Of a DNA stretch of 53,327 nucleotides, positions 44,309 to 53,317 are shown piece after piece. The translations under genes and the position numbers were made by a program. The notes beneath the pieces are model-generated. The model worked only from the letters and a program-made list of their open reading frames with translations. It was not told where the DNA came from and searched no databases. Positions within the stretch are counted from its first letter, which is position 1. Every line of letters begins with the position of its first letter. The stretch is from an uncultured Bacteroidales bacterium (lineage in GTDB: Bacteria > Bacteroidota > Bacteroidia > Bacteroidales > Bacteroidaceae): assembly GCA_902779315.1 (NCBI GenBank), contig CACZBC010000026.1, positions 1 through 53,327 on the forward strand, written 5' to 3'.

Positions 44309-46468
44309 ATGAAAAGAAGTAAAACTTTTCTGACGAAGGCAGCAATGCTGCTAATCGTAGCGCTCTTCAGCCTAACTGGCGCAAGGGCACAACAAACCCT
44401 ACCTTACGAGTATGGCTTTGAGAACAACAACCTGACTGCTGACGGTTGGGAATTACAAAACAGTACTCAAACACCAAGTAACGCAGGTAACGATAAGGCC
44501 ACAGGTCTTTATACTACGGTCAATTCTGTTTCTATCGCTCATAATGGCAGTTATGGTTTTCGCATCAGATATAACGATGAAGCATACCTTGTATCACCCA
44601 TATTTCCCAGCGGCTTGGGTGTTAGTGTTTCTTTTTGGTACAAAGAAAGTAATGCTATCACTTCTAGTGATGGTGATGGGAAATTCCAAGTGGGTTACAC
44701 AACAGATGCGTCAGTTACTGATGCCAGTCAATTTATTTATGGTAATGTAGAGACCGTTTCATCAACCGAATGGCTACAGTTCTCACAAATATTTCCTGCA
44801 GAAACCAAGCGCATAGCCATTAAACATATTTCCAACAATGCTTACTTCCTTTGCCTTGATGACTTTAGATTCGAGAGTGCATTGGGTCCTGTTGTCATCA
44901 ATGGTGATCCTGAACCGGAGTTCACAGGTTCAACTCATGTTACGATTACTGGCGGCGCAGAAGGTGCAACCATTCTATACAGCATCGATGAAGGCTTGTC
45001 TTGGAAGACCTACCCGTCCAATGGTTTTAATCTGGATAAAACAGCAATGGTCATTGCAAAGCAAACCAAAGACATGGAAGACGGTCCTGAGACAGAAAAG
45101 TTCTTCCTCAAATCAAGTGATAAGGTAAATTTCCTCTGGGACTTAACGAAACAGGATTATACTACAGCGACAACGGATAATGTTCATTGGACCTGTGTTG
45201 GTGCCACTATGGATCTTGCAAGAGGTAGTGGTAACAACACAACGCCAGCCAACCAATATCTTGGAGGAACAAATGGTTATAGTTATACACGTTTCTACAA
45301 TCGTCAGACTTTAACTATTAAGCCAGTTAACGGCTTCGCCATTACCTCTATTGAGATTACTGCAGCCGCTTATGTTGATAATTTAAATACTTACATGACT
45401 TTGACTAATGCGGAAAAGACTGTATCGGGATATGTTGTTACAATAACTCCAATAGATGACTCACAACCCATTGTTGCAACATTTTCAAACACTAATAGCT
45501 GGGGTCGAGAGAGACAAATTCAGGTTACTGGTGTAAATGTAAACTATTATGCAACTTCTTCTCCGTTTATTGCAATTGCAACAATGGACGAGAAAGTGAA
45601 TGTGACTACTAGTGCTACAGTTCCGACGACTACTTTAGAGACGCATTACAATAAAGTTGATGAGAGCAGCGCTGATGCAGTGCTTTGCGATGAGAATGGT
45701 AATGAAGTTAGCTATGATTGGATAACAGTAGATCTCGATGGTGATAAGAATCTGACATATAAGATTACAACTCCTAACACAACCCTCGCAGAGCGCATAG
45801 CCTATGTAAAGATTACTGGTAATAGAACTTATCCAGATAACGAAGGGAATCCAGTTGTAGTTTCTTCGCCCATCATCCAAGTGACTCAGGCAAAGCCTTA
45901 CACTGTTAAGGTTGGCCCGGTTGGCTACACAACTTATGTCGCTCCTGCTGCTGATGCAGTTTCCTTCCCCGAAGGTCTGACAGCATACATTGTATTCGAG
46001 CATAATGGAAATTATGTAAGGCTCTCCGAAAGGGCTTCTGTTCCTGCAGGTACACCTGTTGTCCTGAAGTCAGAAGAGGCAATGCAGAGTGAAAATGGCA
46101 TTGAATATGCTTTGATCATAACGACTAGCCCTGAGAACGTCGACGATAACCTGCTCAAAGCATCTAAAGTAGATTTTGCTCCTACAGAAAGTCATACCAT
46201 CTATTGCTTGGCAAGCAAGAGCAGAGGCATAGGCTTCTATCCTGTAAAAATTGGTGTGACAGTTCCTGCTGGTAAAGCATATCTCGAGACTACTGGAGAA
46301 GCTAAGGAATTCTATGGTTTCGAGGTTGATGACGCAACTGGTATAAATGACCTTGACGTTGATGCTAACGTCGATGGTAACGACGCCATCTACAACCTGG
46401 CAGGTCAGCGCCTGCAGAAGATGCAGAAGGGCATTAACATCGTGAATGGAAAGAAGATTCTCTTCTAA
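44309..46468 (+). CDS. Secreted adhesin-like protein with sorting-like tail
   Basis: 719 residues. The signal peptide ends SLTGARAQ, with Gln as the mature N-terminus. Residues 29-190 resemble a cleaved-adhesin/MAM-like jelly roll (LPYEYGFENN, AYLVSPIFPSG, CLDDFRFES). About 195-270 looks like a chitobiase C-terminal-like strand domain (HVTITGGAEGATILYSIDEG). Further beta domains follow. The end DDATGINDL plus YNLAGQRLQKMQKGINIV and NGKKILF is almost identical to that of the LRR protein at 25187, a likely type IX secretion-type sorting tail. The gene looks more AT-rich than its recQ neighbour. The W..EW peptide gene follows after 40 nt. Confidence 0.75.
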   Translation: MKRSKTFLTKAAMLLIVALFSLTGARAQQTLPYEYGFENNNLTADGWELQNSTQTPSNAGNDKATGLYTTVNSVSIAHNGSYGFRIRYNDEAYLVSPIFPSGLGVSVSFWYKESNAITSSDGDGKFQVGYTTDASVTDASQFIYGNVETVSSTEWLQFSQIFPAETKRIAIKHISNNAYFLCLDDFRFESALGPVVINGDPEPEFTGSTHVTITGGAEGATILYSIDEGLSWKTYPSNGFNLDKTAMVIAKQTKDMEDGPETEKFFLKSSDKVNFLWDLTKQDYTTATTDNVHWTCVGATMDLARGSGNNTTPANQYLGGTNGYSYTRFYNRQTLTIKPVNGFAITSIEITAAAYVDNLNTYMTLTNAEKTVSGYVVTITPIDDSQPIVATFSNTNSWGRERQIQVTGVNVNYYATSSPFIAIATMDEKVNVTTSATVPTTTLETHYNKVDESSADAVLCDENGNEVSYDWITVDLDGDKNLTYKITTPNTTLAERIAYVKITGNRTYPDNEGNPVVVSSPIIQVTQAKPYTVKVGPVGYTTYVAPAADAVSFPEGLTAYIVFEHNGNYVRLSERASVPAGTPVVLKSEEAMQSENGIEYALIITTSPENVDDNLLKASKVDFAPTESHTIYCLASKSRGIGFYPVKIGVTVPAGKAYLETTGEAKEFYGFEVDDATGINDLDVDANVDGNDAIYNLAGQRLQKMQKGINIVNGKKILF

Positions 46469-46498
46469 TTCATAATTCATAGTTCATAATTCATAATT
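46469..46498. repeat. 9-bp simple tandem repeat
   Basis: TTCATAATT/TTCATAGTT nonamers, the same simple repeat as at 10522-10558, fill the spacer between the adhesin-like gene and the small peptide gene. Confidence 0.7.
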
Positions 46499-46508
46499 AC
46501 GAAAGACA

Positions 46509-46697
46509 ATGAAAAAGACATATATAATTCCTGAAGCGCTGATTGTTGAGCTTGGAACCTGCAAAATGATGGCAGAGTCATTGCCTGTTGTTGGTGATGA
46601 GGAGATTGAGAATCCTGACGAAATCTTGACGAAGGAGCTCCAAGGAGGCAAAAGTAGCCAAGGCGGCGGCAAGAGCGTCTGGGACGATGAATGGTAA
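46509..46697 (+). CDS. Small acidic peptide with WDDEW tail
   Basis: 62 residues. The N-terminal leader-like block is KKTYIIPEALIVELGTCKM, then MAESLPVVGDEE, an acidic middle, a GGKSSQGGGKS stretch and terminal VWDDEW. It matches the peptide at 29521 in its first 20 residues and last five. No signal peptide. It follows a gene for a secreted protein with a sorting-like tail and is closed by the terminator at 46750, so the two are probably cotranscribed. Function unknown. Confidence 0.75.
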   Translation: MKKTYIIPEALIVELGTCKMMAESLPVVGDEEIENPDEILTKELQGGKSSQGGGKSVWDDEW

Positions 46698-46749
46698 TTT
46701 AACCCTAACCTTAACGTTAACAAGGAAATAGGGAAATAACAGATAAGAG

Positions 46750-46781
46750 CAGCCCGCTTGGCAGTAATGTCAGGCGGGTTG
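46750..46781 (+). terminator. Terminator after the WDDEW peptide
   Basis: CAGCCCGC pairs with GCGGGTTG, continued by TGGCA/TGTCA around a GTAA loop, then a T-rich run. Confidence 0.8.
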
Positions 46782-46817
46782 CTTGTTCTTAGACGCAGGC
46801 AGTTATGTTGCCCAACT

Positions 46818-46900
46818 TAACGTGGAGTGTTTGCAAATTTAACGTGGAGCGTAGGCCGATGCTCCACGTTAAGTTTGCGTTTACTCCATGGAGCATCAGA
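46818..46900. repeat. Diverged 22-bp repeat locus I
   Basis: TTAACGTGGAGTGTTTGC and TTAACGTGGAGCG start 22 bp apart (TAACGTGGAG at 46818 and 46840). An inverted copy GCTCCACGTTAAGTTTGCG follows, then ACTCCATGGAGC. The spacing and the GTTTGCAAATTTA part match the CTAG-type repeats, and TTAACGTG also occurs in the decayed tail of array C. Confidence 0.6.
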
Positions 46901-46941
46901 CCCTCCTCCTAGAGGAAGATGACTGAATAAATCTTTTTTGT

Positions 46942-47099
46942 AAAACACTCGTCACTCATCATCTTCCTGCCTTAAATGTATGATTGTAAGTCTGTTGCAG
47001 GGTGATGAGTGGGTGATGACTCATCATCAACTCATCACCCATGTATTTTCTTATGAGTCAGCGTCTTAAGAGGGGTTGGTGACGAGTGACGAGTGTTTT
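46942..47099. mobile_element. MITE-like inverted-repeat element
   Basis: AAAACACTCGTCACTC (46942-46957) and its exact inverse (47084-47099) bound about 160 bp with no gene. Inside, GGGTGATGAGT (47000-47010) pairs with ACTCATCACCC (47030-47040), and GATGAGT-type motifs recur on both strands. The form suits a non-autonomous transposon remnant or a large RNA fold. No target-site duplication was confirmed. Confidence 0.5.
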
Positions 47100-47227
47100 T
47101 GATTTTCTCCCGATTATTGACCGTTAACGATAACCTTAACACACATACATTGCGCAGAGGCAGGGAATGCATCCTTTGCCTCTGTGCTTTTTCTTTGTGA
47201 ATGTTTTGTCGTTTCGGAAAGAAATCG

Positions 47228-47235
47228 TAACTTTG
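47228..47235 (+). promoter_or_regulatory. Promoter of the mntA-hepT pair
   Basis: TAACTTTG with TTTTG at 47204-47208 (19-nt spacing), 31 nt before the ATG at 47266. It rules out the in-frame ATG at 47167. Confidence 0.7.
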
Positions 47236-47265
47236 CAGCAGAAAACGTGGCAAATAGATGTCAAA

Positions 47266-47559
47266 ATGAAAACGAAGACAGAAATATTGCGTTTGCTGAA
47301 ACTATACAAACCTATAGCAAAGAGCAAATATGGTCTGACCCGCATAGGAATCTTCGGTTCTGTGGCTCGTGGTGAACAGACAGAGCATAGCGACGTGGAC
47401 GTTTGCTATGATGGACGTGTACCCTCTCTGTTGACGATTGACCGCATTCAGAGCGATTTGGAACAGATGTTTGATTGCCATGTTGATCTGGTGCGAATCC
47501 GTAAGGATGTGAATAGCCTGTTGCAACAACGCATAAAGAAGGAGGGGCTCTATGTATGA
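47266..47559 (+). CDS. mntA: MntA-type minimal nucleotidyltransferase antitoxin
   Basis: 97 residues from the ATG at 47266. The minimal nucleotidyltransferase signature GS-x10-D-x-D is exact: G31-S32 (GSVARGEQTEHS) then D43 and D45. The partner gene overlaps by 8 nt. In characterised type VII pairs MntA adenylylates a Tyr near the HEPN toxin active site and silences it. The family and the partner make this assignment strong. Confidence 0.9.
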   Translation: MKTKTEILRLLKLYKPIAKSKYGLTRIGIFGSVARGEQTEHSDVDVCYDGRVPSLLTIDRIQSDLEQMFDCHVDLVRIRKDVNSLLQQRIKKEGLYV

Positions 47560-47923
47560 CCTAAGGATAGCAGAGGATATCTTGCAAAAAATCAGTTGTG
47601 CAATAGACACAATTACGGAACGCGCATCCGCTGTCAAGAATCCTAATGATTTATTGTGTTCTCCGAATGGAATGATGCGTTTGGATGCTATATGCATGAA
47701 CCTGATAGCTTTAGGTGAGGCTATCAAAGGGCTTGACAAGCAGACGCATGGAGAATTGCTTCCTCAATACCCGGAAATGTATTGGAGTGGCGTTATGCGA
47801 ATGCGTGACAAGATTGCTCACCATTATTTTGAGATTGATGCCGACGTCGTTTTTCGTACTGTACAAGAAGACATTCCCCAGTTGAAGAAGGTTATTGACA
47901 AGATGATTGCTGACATGAAATAA
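47552..47923 (+). CDS. hepT: HepT-like HEPN ribonuclease toxin
   Basis: 123 residues, DUF86/HEPN fold. The active-site motif R-x4-H-x-Y reads R85-DKIA-H90-H-Y92 in MRMRDKIAHHYFEID. Y92 is the expected target of AMPylation by MntA, so the pair looks intact. The helical N-terminal half has ITERASAV and GEAIKGLDK. It would cleave RNA when released from MntA. Transcription ends at the strong hairpin 42 nt downstream. Confidence 0.9.
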   Translation: MYDLRIAEDILQKISCAIDTITERASAVKNPNDLLCSPNGMMRLDAICMNLIALGEAIKGLDKQTHGELLPQYPEMYWSGVMRMRDKIAHHYFEIDADVVFRTVQEDIPQLKKVIDKMIADMK

Positions 47924-47964
47924 TTCTCTCGAACAGCAGTAAATAGAAACTAAATAAAATAATA

Positions 47965-47994
47965 AAGCCCCCTGCAATTTCTTGCAGGGGGCTT
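47965..47994. terminator. Strong bidirectional terminator
   Basis: AAGCCCCCTGCAA / TTGCAGGGGGCTT, perfect 13-bp stem with a TTTC loop, between convergent hepT and kbl. Confidence 0.92.
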
Positions 47995-48015
47995 CTTTGT
48001 TATTTGCCTTGATTA

Positions 48016-48063
48016 GCTATCACTTCAGTACGCCGTAGGGAAGACCTTGGCATGCTGATGCTA

Positions 48064-48079
<16 letters not shown>
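48016..48079. repeat. 20-bp direct duplication at the kbl 3' end
   Basis: GCTATCACTTCAGTACGCCG occurs at 48016-48035 and again at 48060-48079. The second copy is the end of kbl (last codons and stop), and the first is a spare copy 44 bp downstream. It looks like a remnant of a small tandem duplication. Confidence 0.85.
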
Positions 48080-49251
<1,172 letters not shown>

Positions 49252-49313
49252 TGTATATAAGGTTATAAGGTTAATAGTTGAGTCGGTTATGAGGTTTTGT
49301 TTTATTTGTTATG

Positions 49314-49321
49314 CAAAATTA
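49314..49321 (-). promoter_or_regulatory. Promoter -7 box of kbl
   Basis: TAATTTTG on the minus strand, 63 nt before the kbl start, back to back with the tdh promoter. Confidence 0.5.
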
Positions 49322-49365
49322 CAAAATTATTATGAATATTGAACGACTTATTATGAAATATTTTG

Positions 49366-49373
49366 TATCTTTG
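49366..49373 (+). promoter_or_regulatory. Promoter -7 box of tdh
   Basis: TATCTTTG, 33 nt before the ATG at 49407. In-frame ATGs at 49311-49355 lie upstream of it. Confidence 0.7.
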
Positions 49374-49406
49374 CATGAGCAAAAACTAAAACCACTAAAT
49401 ACACGA

Positions 49407-50360
49407 ATGAAAAACATACTGATTATTGGCTCAACAGGACAGATTGGTTCTGAGCTAACGATGCACCTCAGAGGTATTTACGGCAACGACCACGTTGTGG
49501 CTGGCTACATTCCCGGAGCAGAGCCGAAGGGCGAACTGCTGGAGAGCGGTCCCTGTGCCCTTGCCGACGTCATCAAGGCGGAGAGTATTGCTGAGGCTGT
49601 GAAGAAGTACAACATCGACGCCATCTACAACCTTGCGGCTCTGCTGTCTGTTGTGGCAGAGTCGAAGCCCCGTTTGGCGTGGAACATCGGCATCGACGGA
49701 CTTTGGAACATCCTGGAGATTGCTCGCGAGAACAAGTGCGCTGTGTTCACTCCCAGCTCTATCGGGTCGTTCGGACTCGAGACGCCTCACGATATGACGC
49801 CTCAGGATACTGTTCAACGTCCTCGCACCATCTATGGTGTTTCGAAGGTGACGACTGAGTTGCTCTCCGACTGGTACTTCCACAAGTACGGCGTCGATAC
49901 GCGCAGTGTCCGTTTCCCGGGCATCATCTCCTACGTCACACCTCCAGGTGGCGGCACTACCGACTATGCTGTCGACATCTACTACTATGCCGTTCGTGGC
50001 GAACGCTTTACCTGTCCCATCAAGGCAGGCACACACATGGACATGATGTATATGCCCGACGCTCTCCACGCAGCACAGATGCTGATGGAGGCTGACCCGT
50101 CGCGTCTCGTCCATCGCAACGGCTTCAACATCGCAGCGATGAGTTTCGATCCCGAAATGATCTACCAGAACATCAAGAAGTACAAGCCCGAGTTCGAGAT
50201 GGTCTATGACGTCGATCCGCTCAAACAGTCGATTGCAGAGTCGTGGCCCAACTTGATGGATGACTCTTGCGCCCGTAAGGAATGGGACTGGGAGCATAAG
50301 TACGGCCTCGAGGAAATGACCAAAGACATGCTCGAGAAACTCGCGAAGAAACTTCTGTAA
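49407..50360 (+). CDS. tdh: L-threonine 3-dehydrogenase, epimerase-type SDR
   Basis: Oxidises L-threonine to 2-amino-3-oxobutyrate with NAD. 317 residues from the ATG at 49407 (MKNILIIGSTGQIGSEL), short-chain dehydrogenase of the GalE-like TDH type rather than the zinc-dependent MDR type. The NAD motif is GSTGQIG, the catalytic Ser lies in TPSSIGSFG, and the Tyr-Lys pair in IYGVSKVTTE. RFPGIIS and GGTTDYAVDIYYYAV are typical of this TDH group. Pairing with kbl supports the substrate assignment. Confidence 0.92.
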   Translation: MKNILIIGSTGQIGSELTMHLRGIYGNDHVVAGYIPGAEPKGELLESGPCALADVIKAESIAEAVKKYNIDAIYNLAALLSVVAESKPRLAWNIGIDGLWNILEIARENKCAVFTPSSIGSFGLETPHDMTPQDTVQRPRTIYGVSKVTTELLSDWYFHKYGVDTRSVRFPGIISYVTPPGGGTTDYAVDIYYYAVRGERFTCPIKAGTHMDMMYMPDALHAAQMLMEADPSRLVHRNGFNIAAMSFDPEMIYQNIKKYKPEFEMVYDVDPLKQSIAESWPNLMDDSCARKEWDWEHKYGLEEMTKDMLEKLAKKLL

Positions 50361-50397
50361 GCGAGACATCAAACCCTTCCAAAAGGCTGATAAATAA

Positions 50398-50433
50398 AGA
50401 GAGCGTGCCACGTTTTTTGACGTGGCACGCTCT
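50398..50433. terminator. Bidirectional terminator between tdh and lpdA
   Basis: AGAGCGTGCCACG / CGTGGCACGCTCT, perfect 13-bp stem around a T-rich loop. Confidence 0.9.
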
Positions 50434-50440
50434 TGTTCTA

Positions 50441-50550
50441 AACATCACACGTGACGTTGCCAAACGTCACACTTGATCTTTGCAATCGTCAAACGTGAAG
50501 TTTGCTTTTTACCCACGTGACGTTTGCCAACGACACTGCAGTCGTTTCAA
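50441..50550. repeat. 22-bp repeat array H, diverged
   Basis: Contains AACATCACACGTGACG, AAACGTCACACTTGATC, GCAATCGTCAAACGTG and CCACGTGACGTTTGCC at roughly 22-bp spacing, ending CACTGCAGTCGTTTC like the array G and F ends. It lies between the terminator and the lpdA stop codon, touching the gene end. Confidence 0.7.
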
Positions 50551-51797
50551 TTCACCTCAATGAGAACCTCCGAAAGCGTCGGGTGAATGTGGACGGTTTC
50601 GCGAAGTTGACGGAGTGTTGCACCCAGCGTGATGAAGGCCGTCACTTCCTGTACGATGTCGGCAGCATGTGCTCCGAAGACATGGGCACTAAGCAGCTTG
50701 CCTTCATCCGGCTCGCAGCAGAGCTTCACCAAGCCCTCCGTCTCGTTCATCGCCAAAGCCTTACCGTTGGCACGATAGAAACTTTTGTGGCATTCGAACG
50801 GCGTGCCTGCTTCCTTCAACTGGTCCTCTGTCGGCCCAACGCAAGCGGCTTCGGGTTCGGTGAATATCGCGGCAGGCATTACCTCGAAACGAATCTTGTC
50901 CTCGATGCCAAGGATGCGATTCACAACATGTATGCCTTGCATCTCCGCAGCATGAGCCAGCATCTGTCGTCCGTTAACGTCGCCGATAGCGTAGATGCCT
51001 TTCACGTTCGTCTCGAAATGCTCGTTGACGGCGATTCCTTTGCGTTCGTCATAGTCGAAACCCGCATTGGAGAAGTCTGGCGAAACGTTCGGCTTGCGAC
51101 CAGTCGCCATCAGGATGACGTCGGCCTCTACTGCGACCTCCTTTGCTTTCTGCTCGAAGAGGACAGCCAAGCCGTCGATGCTCTTTACGCCAGCCCCCAT
51201 GTAGAAGGTGATGCCACGCTTCTCCAGAAGTTTGCGCAGGCGCTTGGCAATGTCGCTATCCATCATGGGAAGACATTCCTTAAGGTACTCGATGACCGTC
51301 ACTTCGCTTCCATACTTCTGGAATACACTTGCGAACTCCATGCCGATGACGCCTGCACCGATGATGCAAAGGCGTTTGGGCAGTTCCTTCAGCTGAAGCA
51401 ACTCGGTCGACGTCACGACTTTCGGACTGTCAGCACCAGGGATGGGCAAAAGCTTTGCACTACTGCCTGTAGCGACTATGATGTTCTTTGCGGTCACACC
51501 ACTCACGGTATGTGCATCGATGAAGACGCCTTTCTCGCGAATCAACGTGATGTTGGGGTGGGAGAGAAGCGTTTCGACTCCGCCGCGCAAAGCCTCTACC
51601 ACTTGTGGTTGACGCTCTGTCGCTTCAGCAAAAGTAGAGGAGTGCACGTAGGTTTTCGTCGGTATGCAGCCCACGTTGAGGCATGTGCCGCCCACATGAA
51701 CATCTTCGAAGATGGTAACCTTGAGGCCCTTCTTCGCAGCATAGACAGCAGCCTTGTAGCCTCCAGGCCCGGCACCAATAATAATAAGGTCTGTCAT
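50547..51797 (-). CDS. lpdA: Dihydrolipoyl dehydrogenase
   Basis: Reoxidises dihydrolipoamide with NAD; L-protein of glycine cleavage or E3 of 2-oxoacid dehydrogenases. 416 residues from the ATG at 51797, which overlaps the gcvPB stop as ATGA. FAD motif GAGPGGYKAA, redox pair C-LNVG-C in GTCLNVGCIPTKT, NAD motif GAGVIGMEFASV, GDVNGR, and the catalytic HPTLSE at the end. It is 30-50 residues shorter than most Lpd proteins, mainly in the helix after PTKT, yet keeps every active-site element. Confidence 0.93.
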   Translation of the reverse strand: MTDLIIIGAGPGGYKAAVYAAKKGLKVTIFEDVHVGGTCLNVGCIPTKTYVHSSTFAEATERQPQVVEALRGGVETLLSHPNITLIREKGVFIDAHTVSGVTAKNIIVATGSSAKLLPIPGADSPKVVTSTELLQLKELPKRLCIIGAGVIGMEFASVFQKYGSEVTVIEYLKECLPMMDSDIAKRLRKLLEKRGITFYMGAGVKSIDGLAVLFEQKAKEVAVEADVILMATGRKPNVSPDFSNAGFDYDERKGIAVNEHFETNVKGIYAIGDVNGRQMLAHAAEMQGIHVVNRILGIEDKIRFEVMPAAIFTEPEAACVGPTEDQLKEAGTPFECHKSFYRANGKALAMNETEGLVKLCCEPDEGKLLSAHVFGAHAADIVQEVTAFITLGATLRQLRETVHIHPTLSEVLIEVN

Positions 51798-53317
51798 TCT
51801 TTGCTCTTCCAATAAGTTGTTACAGGTTGCTTGGCGGCTAGGACGTCGTCCACACGACCGATGGGCGTGTTGTGGGGCGCTGTCTTCACCAGCTCGGGTT
51901 CTGTCTTGGCTTCCTCCGCAATCTTGTGCATCACGTCGATGAAAGCGTCAATGGTCTCCTTGCTCTCGTTCTCGGTGGGCTCTATCATGAGGCTCTCATG
52001 GAAGAGCAACGGGAAGTAGATGGTCGGAGCATGGTAGCCGTAGTCGAGCAAGCGCTTGGCAACGTCCATTGTCGTGACGCCAGTGCTCTTGTCCACAAGT
52101 CCGTCGAAGACCACTTCGTGCTTGCACAAGCCTTTGATAGGCAAGAGATAATCGTCCTTCAGGCGTTCCTTGATGTAGTTCGCGTTGAGTGTTGCCAAAG
52201 GACCAACCTGCTTGATGTTCTCGCTTCCGAGCGACAAAATGTAGGAATAAGCCTTCAGCATCACGCCGAAGTTGCCGAAGAAGTTACCGATGGAACCAAG
52301 TGGTTTTTCTCCGACACTCTGGTTCCCCCAATCGACGATGAAGCCTTCCCATTCGGTCGGACCGTCTTCTGGGAGGTCATAGTTCACGACAACCTTCTTG
52401 ACGCGAGGTGTGGGGAGGAACTGTTCCAAGCCCTTGCGGACACCAACCGGGCCGCTACCAGGACCGCCACCGCCATGAGGCGTGGAGAACGTCTTGTGCA
52501 GGTTGATGTGCATCACGTCAAAGCCCATGTCGCCGGGACGGCATTCGCCGAGCAACGCATTGAGGTTCGCGCCGTCGTAGTACATCAAACCGCCAGCCTT
52601 GTGAACCATCTCGGTAATCTCCAAGACACGCGGCTCGAAGATGCCCAGCGTGTTGGGATTGGTCATCATCATGGCTGCAACCTCACTTCCCATTTCATTA
52701 AGAAGTTCGCTTAGATGCTCAACATCGACTGTGCCGTCAGCAAGGCTCTTCACCTCGACGACTTCCAAACCGCAGACTGCTGCAGAGGCTGGGTTCGTGC
52801 CATGTGCCGAGTCGGGAATGAGAACCTTTGTCCGGACGTCATTCCTGCTTTCGTGATAGGCACGGATGACCATCAAGCCAGTCAACTCGCCATGTGCTCC
52901 GGCACAGGGATTCAGCGTGAATTCGCTCAATCCGGCAAGCTCGGCAAGCGACTCCTGTAGGTTGTAGTACACCTCCAGTGCGCCTTGGCAGGTCACGGCG
53001 GGTTGCAGGGGATGTAATCCGGCGAAGGCCTTCAGTCCGGCAATCTCTTCGTTGATGACGGGATTGTACTTCATCGTGCATGAGCCGAGCGGATAGAAGC
53101 CGTCGTTCACGCCGAAGTTGTTGTGACTTAGGTTCGTGTAGTGACGCACTACGGTCAGTTCGTCGCATTCGGGCAGGCGGGCTGCTTCCTTGCGGCGAAG
53201 TGCCTCAGGCAGTTCCGCCGTTGTGTGTGTGCGGTCATAGTCCTGCGGAAGGGAGTAACCCTTGCGTCCTTTCTTCGACAACTCGAAGATAAGGTTTCCA
53301 TATAATGTCCTGTTCAT
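51794..53317 (-). CDS. gcvPB: Glycine dehydrogenase (decarboxylating) subunit 2
   Basis: P-protein beta subunit of the glycine cleavage system, PLP-dependent. 507 residues against about 485 for the family; the extra is a short N-terminal extension before ELSKKGRKGYSLP. The PLP Lys is in HINLHKTFSTPHGGGGPG. NLSHNNFGVNDGFYPLGSCTMKYNP and SAHGTNPASAA are conserved. The reading frame is still open at the right edge, so a start beyond it cannot be excluded. Coupled to lpdA. The partner gcvPA would be expected outside the window. Confidence 0.94.
   Translation of the reverse strand: MNRTLYGNLIFELSKKGRKGYSLPQDYDRTHTTAELPEALRRKEAARLPECDELTVVRHYTNLSHNNFGVNDGFYPLGSCTMKYNPVINEEIAGLKAFAGLHPLQPAVTCQGALEVYYNLQESLAELAGLSEFTLNPCAGAHGELTGLMVIRAYHESRNDVRTKVLIPDSAHGTNPASAAVCGLEVVEVKSLADGTVDVEHLSELLNEMGSEVAAMMMTNPNTLGIFEPRVLEITEMVHKAGGLMYYDGANLNALLGECRPGDMGFDVMHINLHKTFSTPHGGGGPGSGPVGVRKGLEQFLPTPRVKKVVVNYDLPEDGPTEWEGFIVDWGNQSVGEKPLGSIGNFFGNFGVMLKAYSYILSLGSENIKQVGPLATLNANYIKERLKDDYLLPIKGLCKHEVVFDGLVDKSTGVTTMDVAKRLLDYGYHAPTIYFPLLFHESLMIEPTENESKETIDAFIDVMHKIAEEAKTEPELVKTAPHNTPIGRVDDVLAAKQPVTTYWKSKE

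Noticed and set aside
49311-49406. N-terminal extension of tdh
   Set aside because: It spans the promoter box at 49366, and the NAD-binding motif normally begins right at the N-terminus.
50547-51797. Truncated lpdA
   Set aside because: Although shorter than usual, all FAD, disulfide, NAD and C-terminal His-Glu motifs are present, so it is probably a compact functional enzyme.
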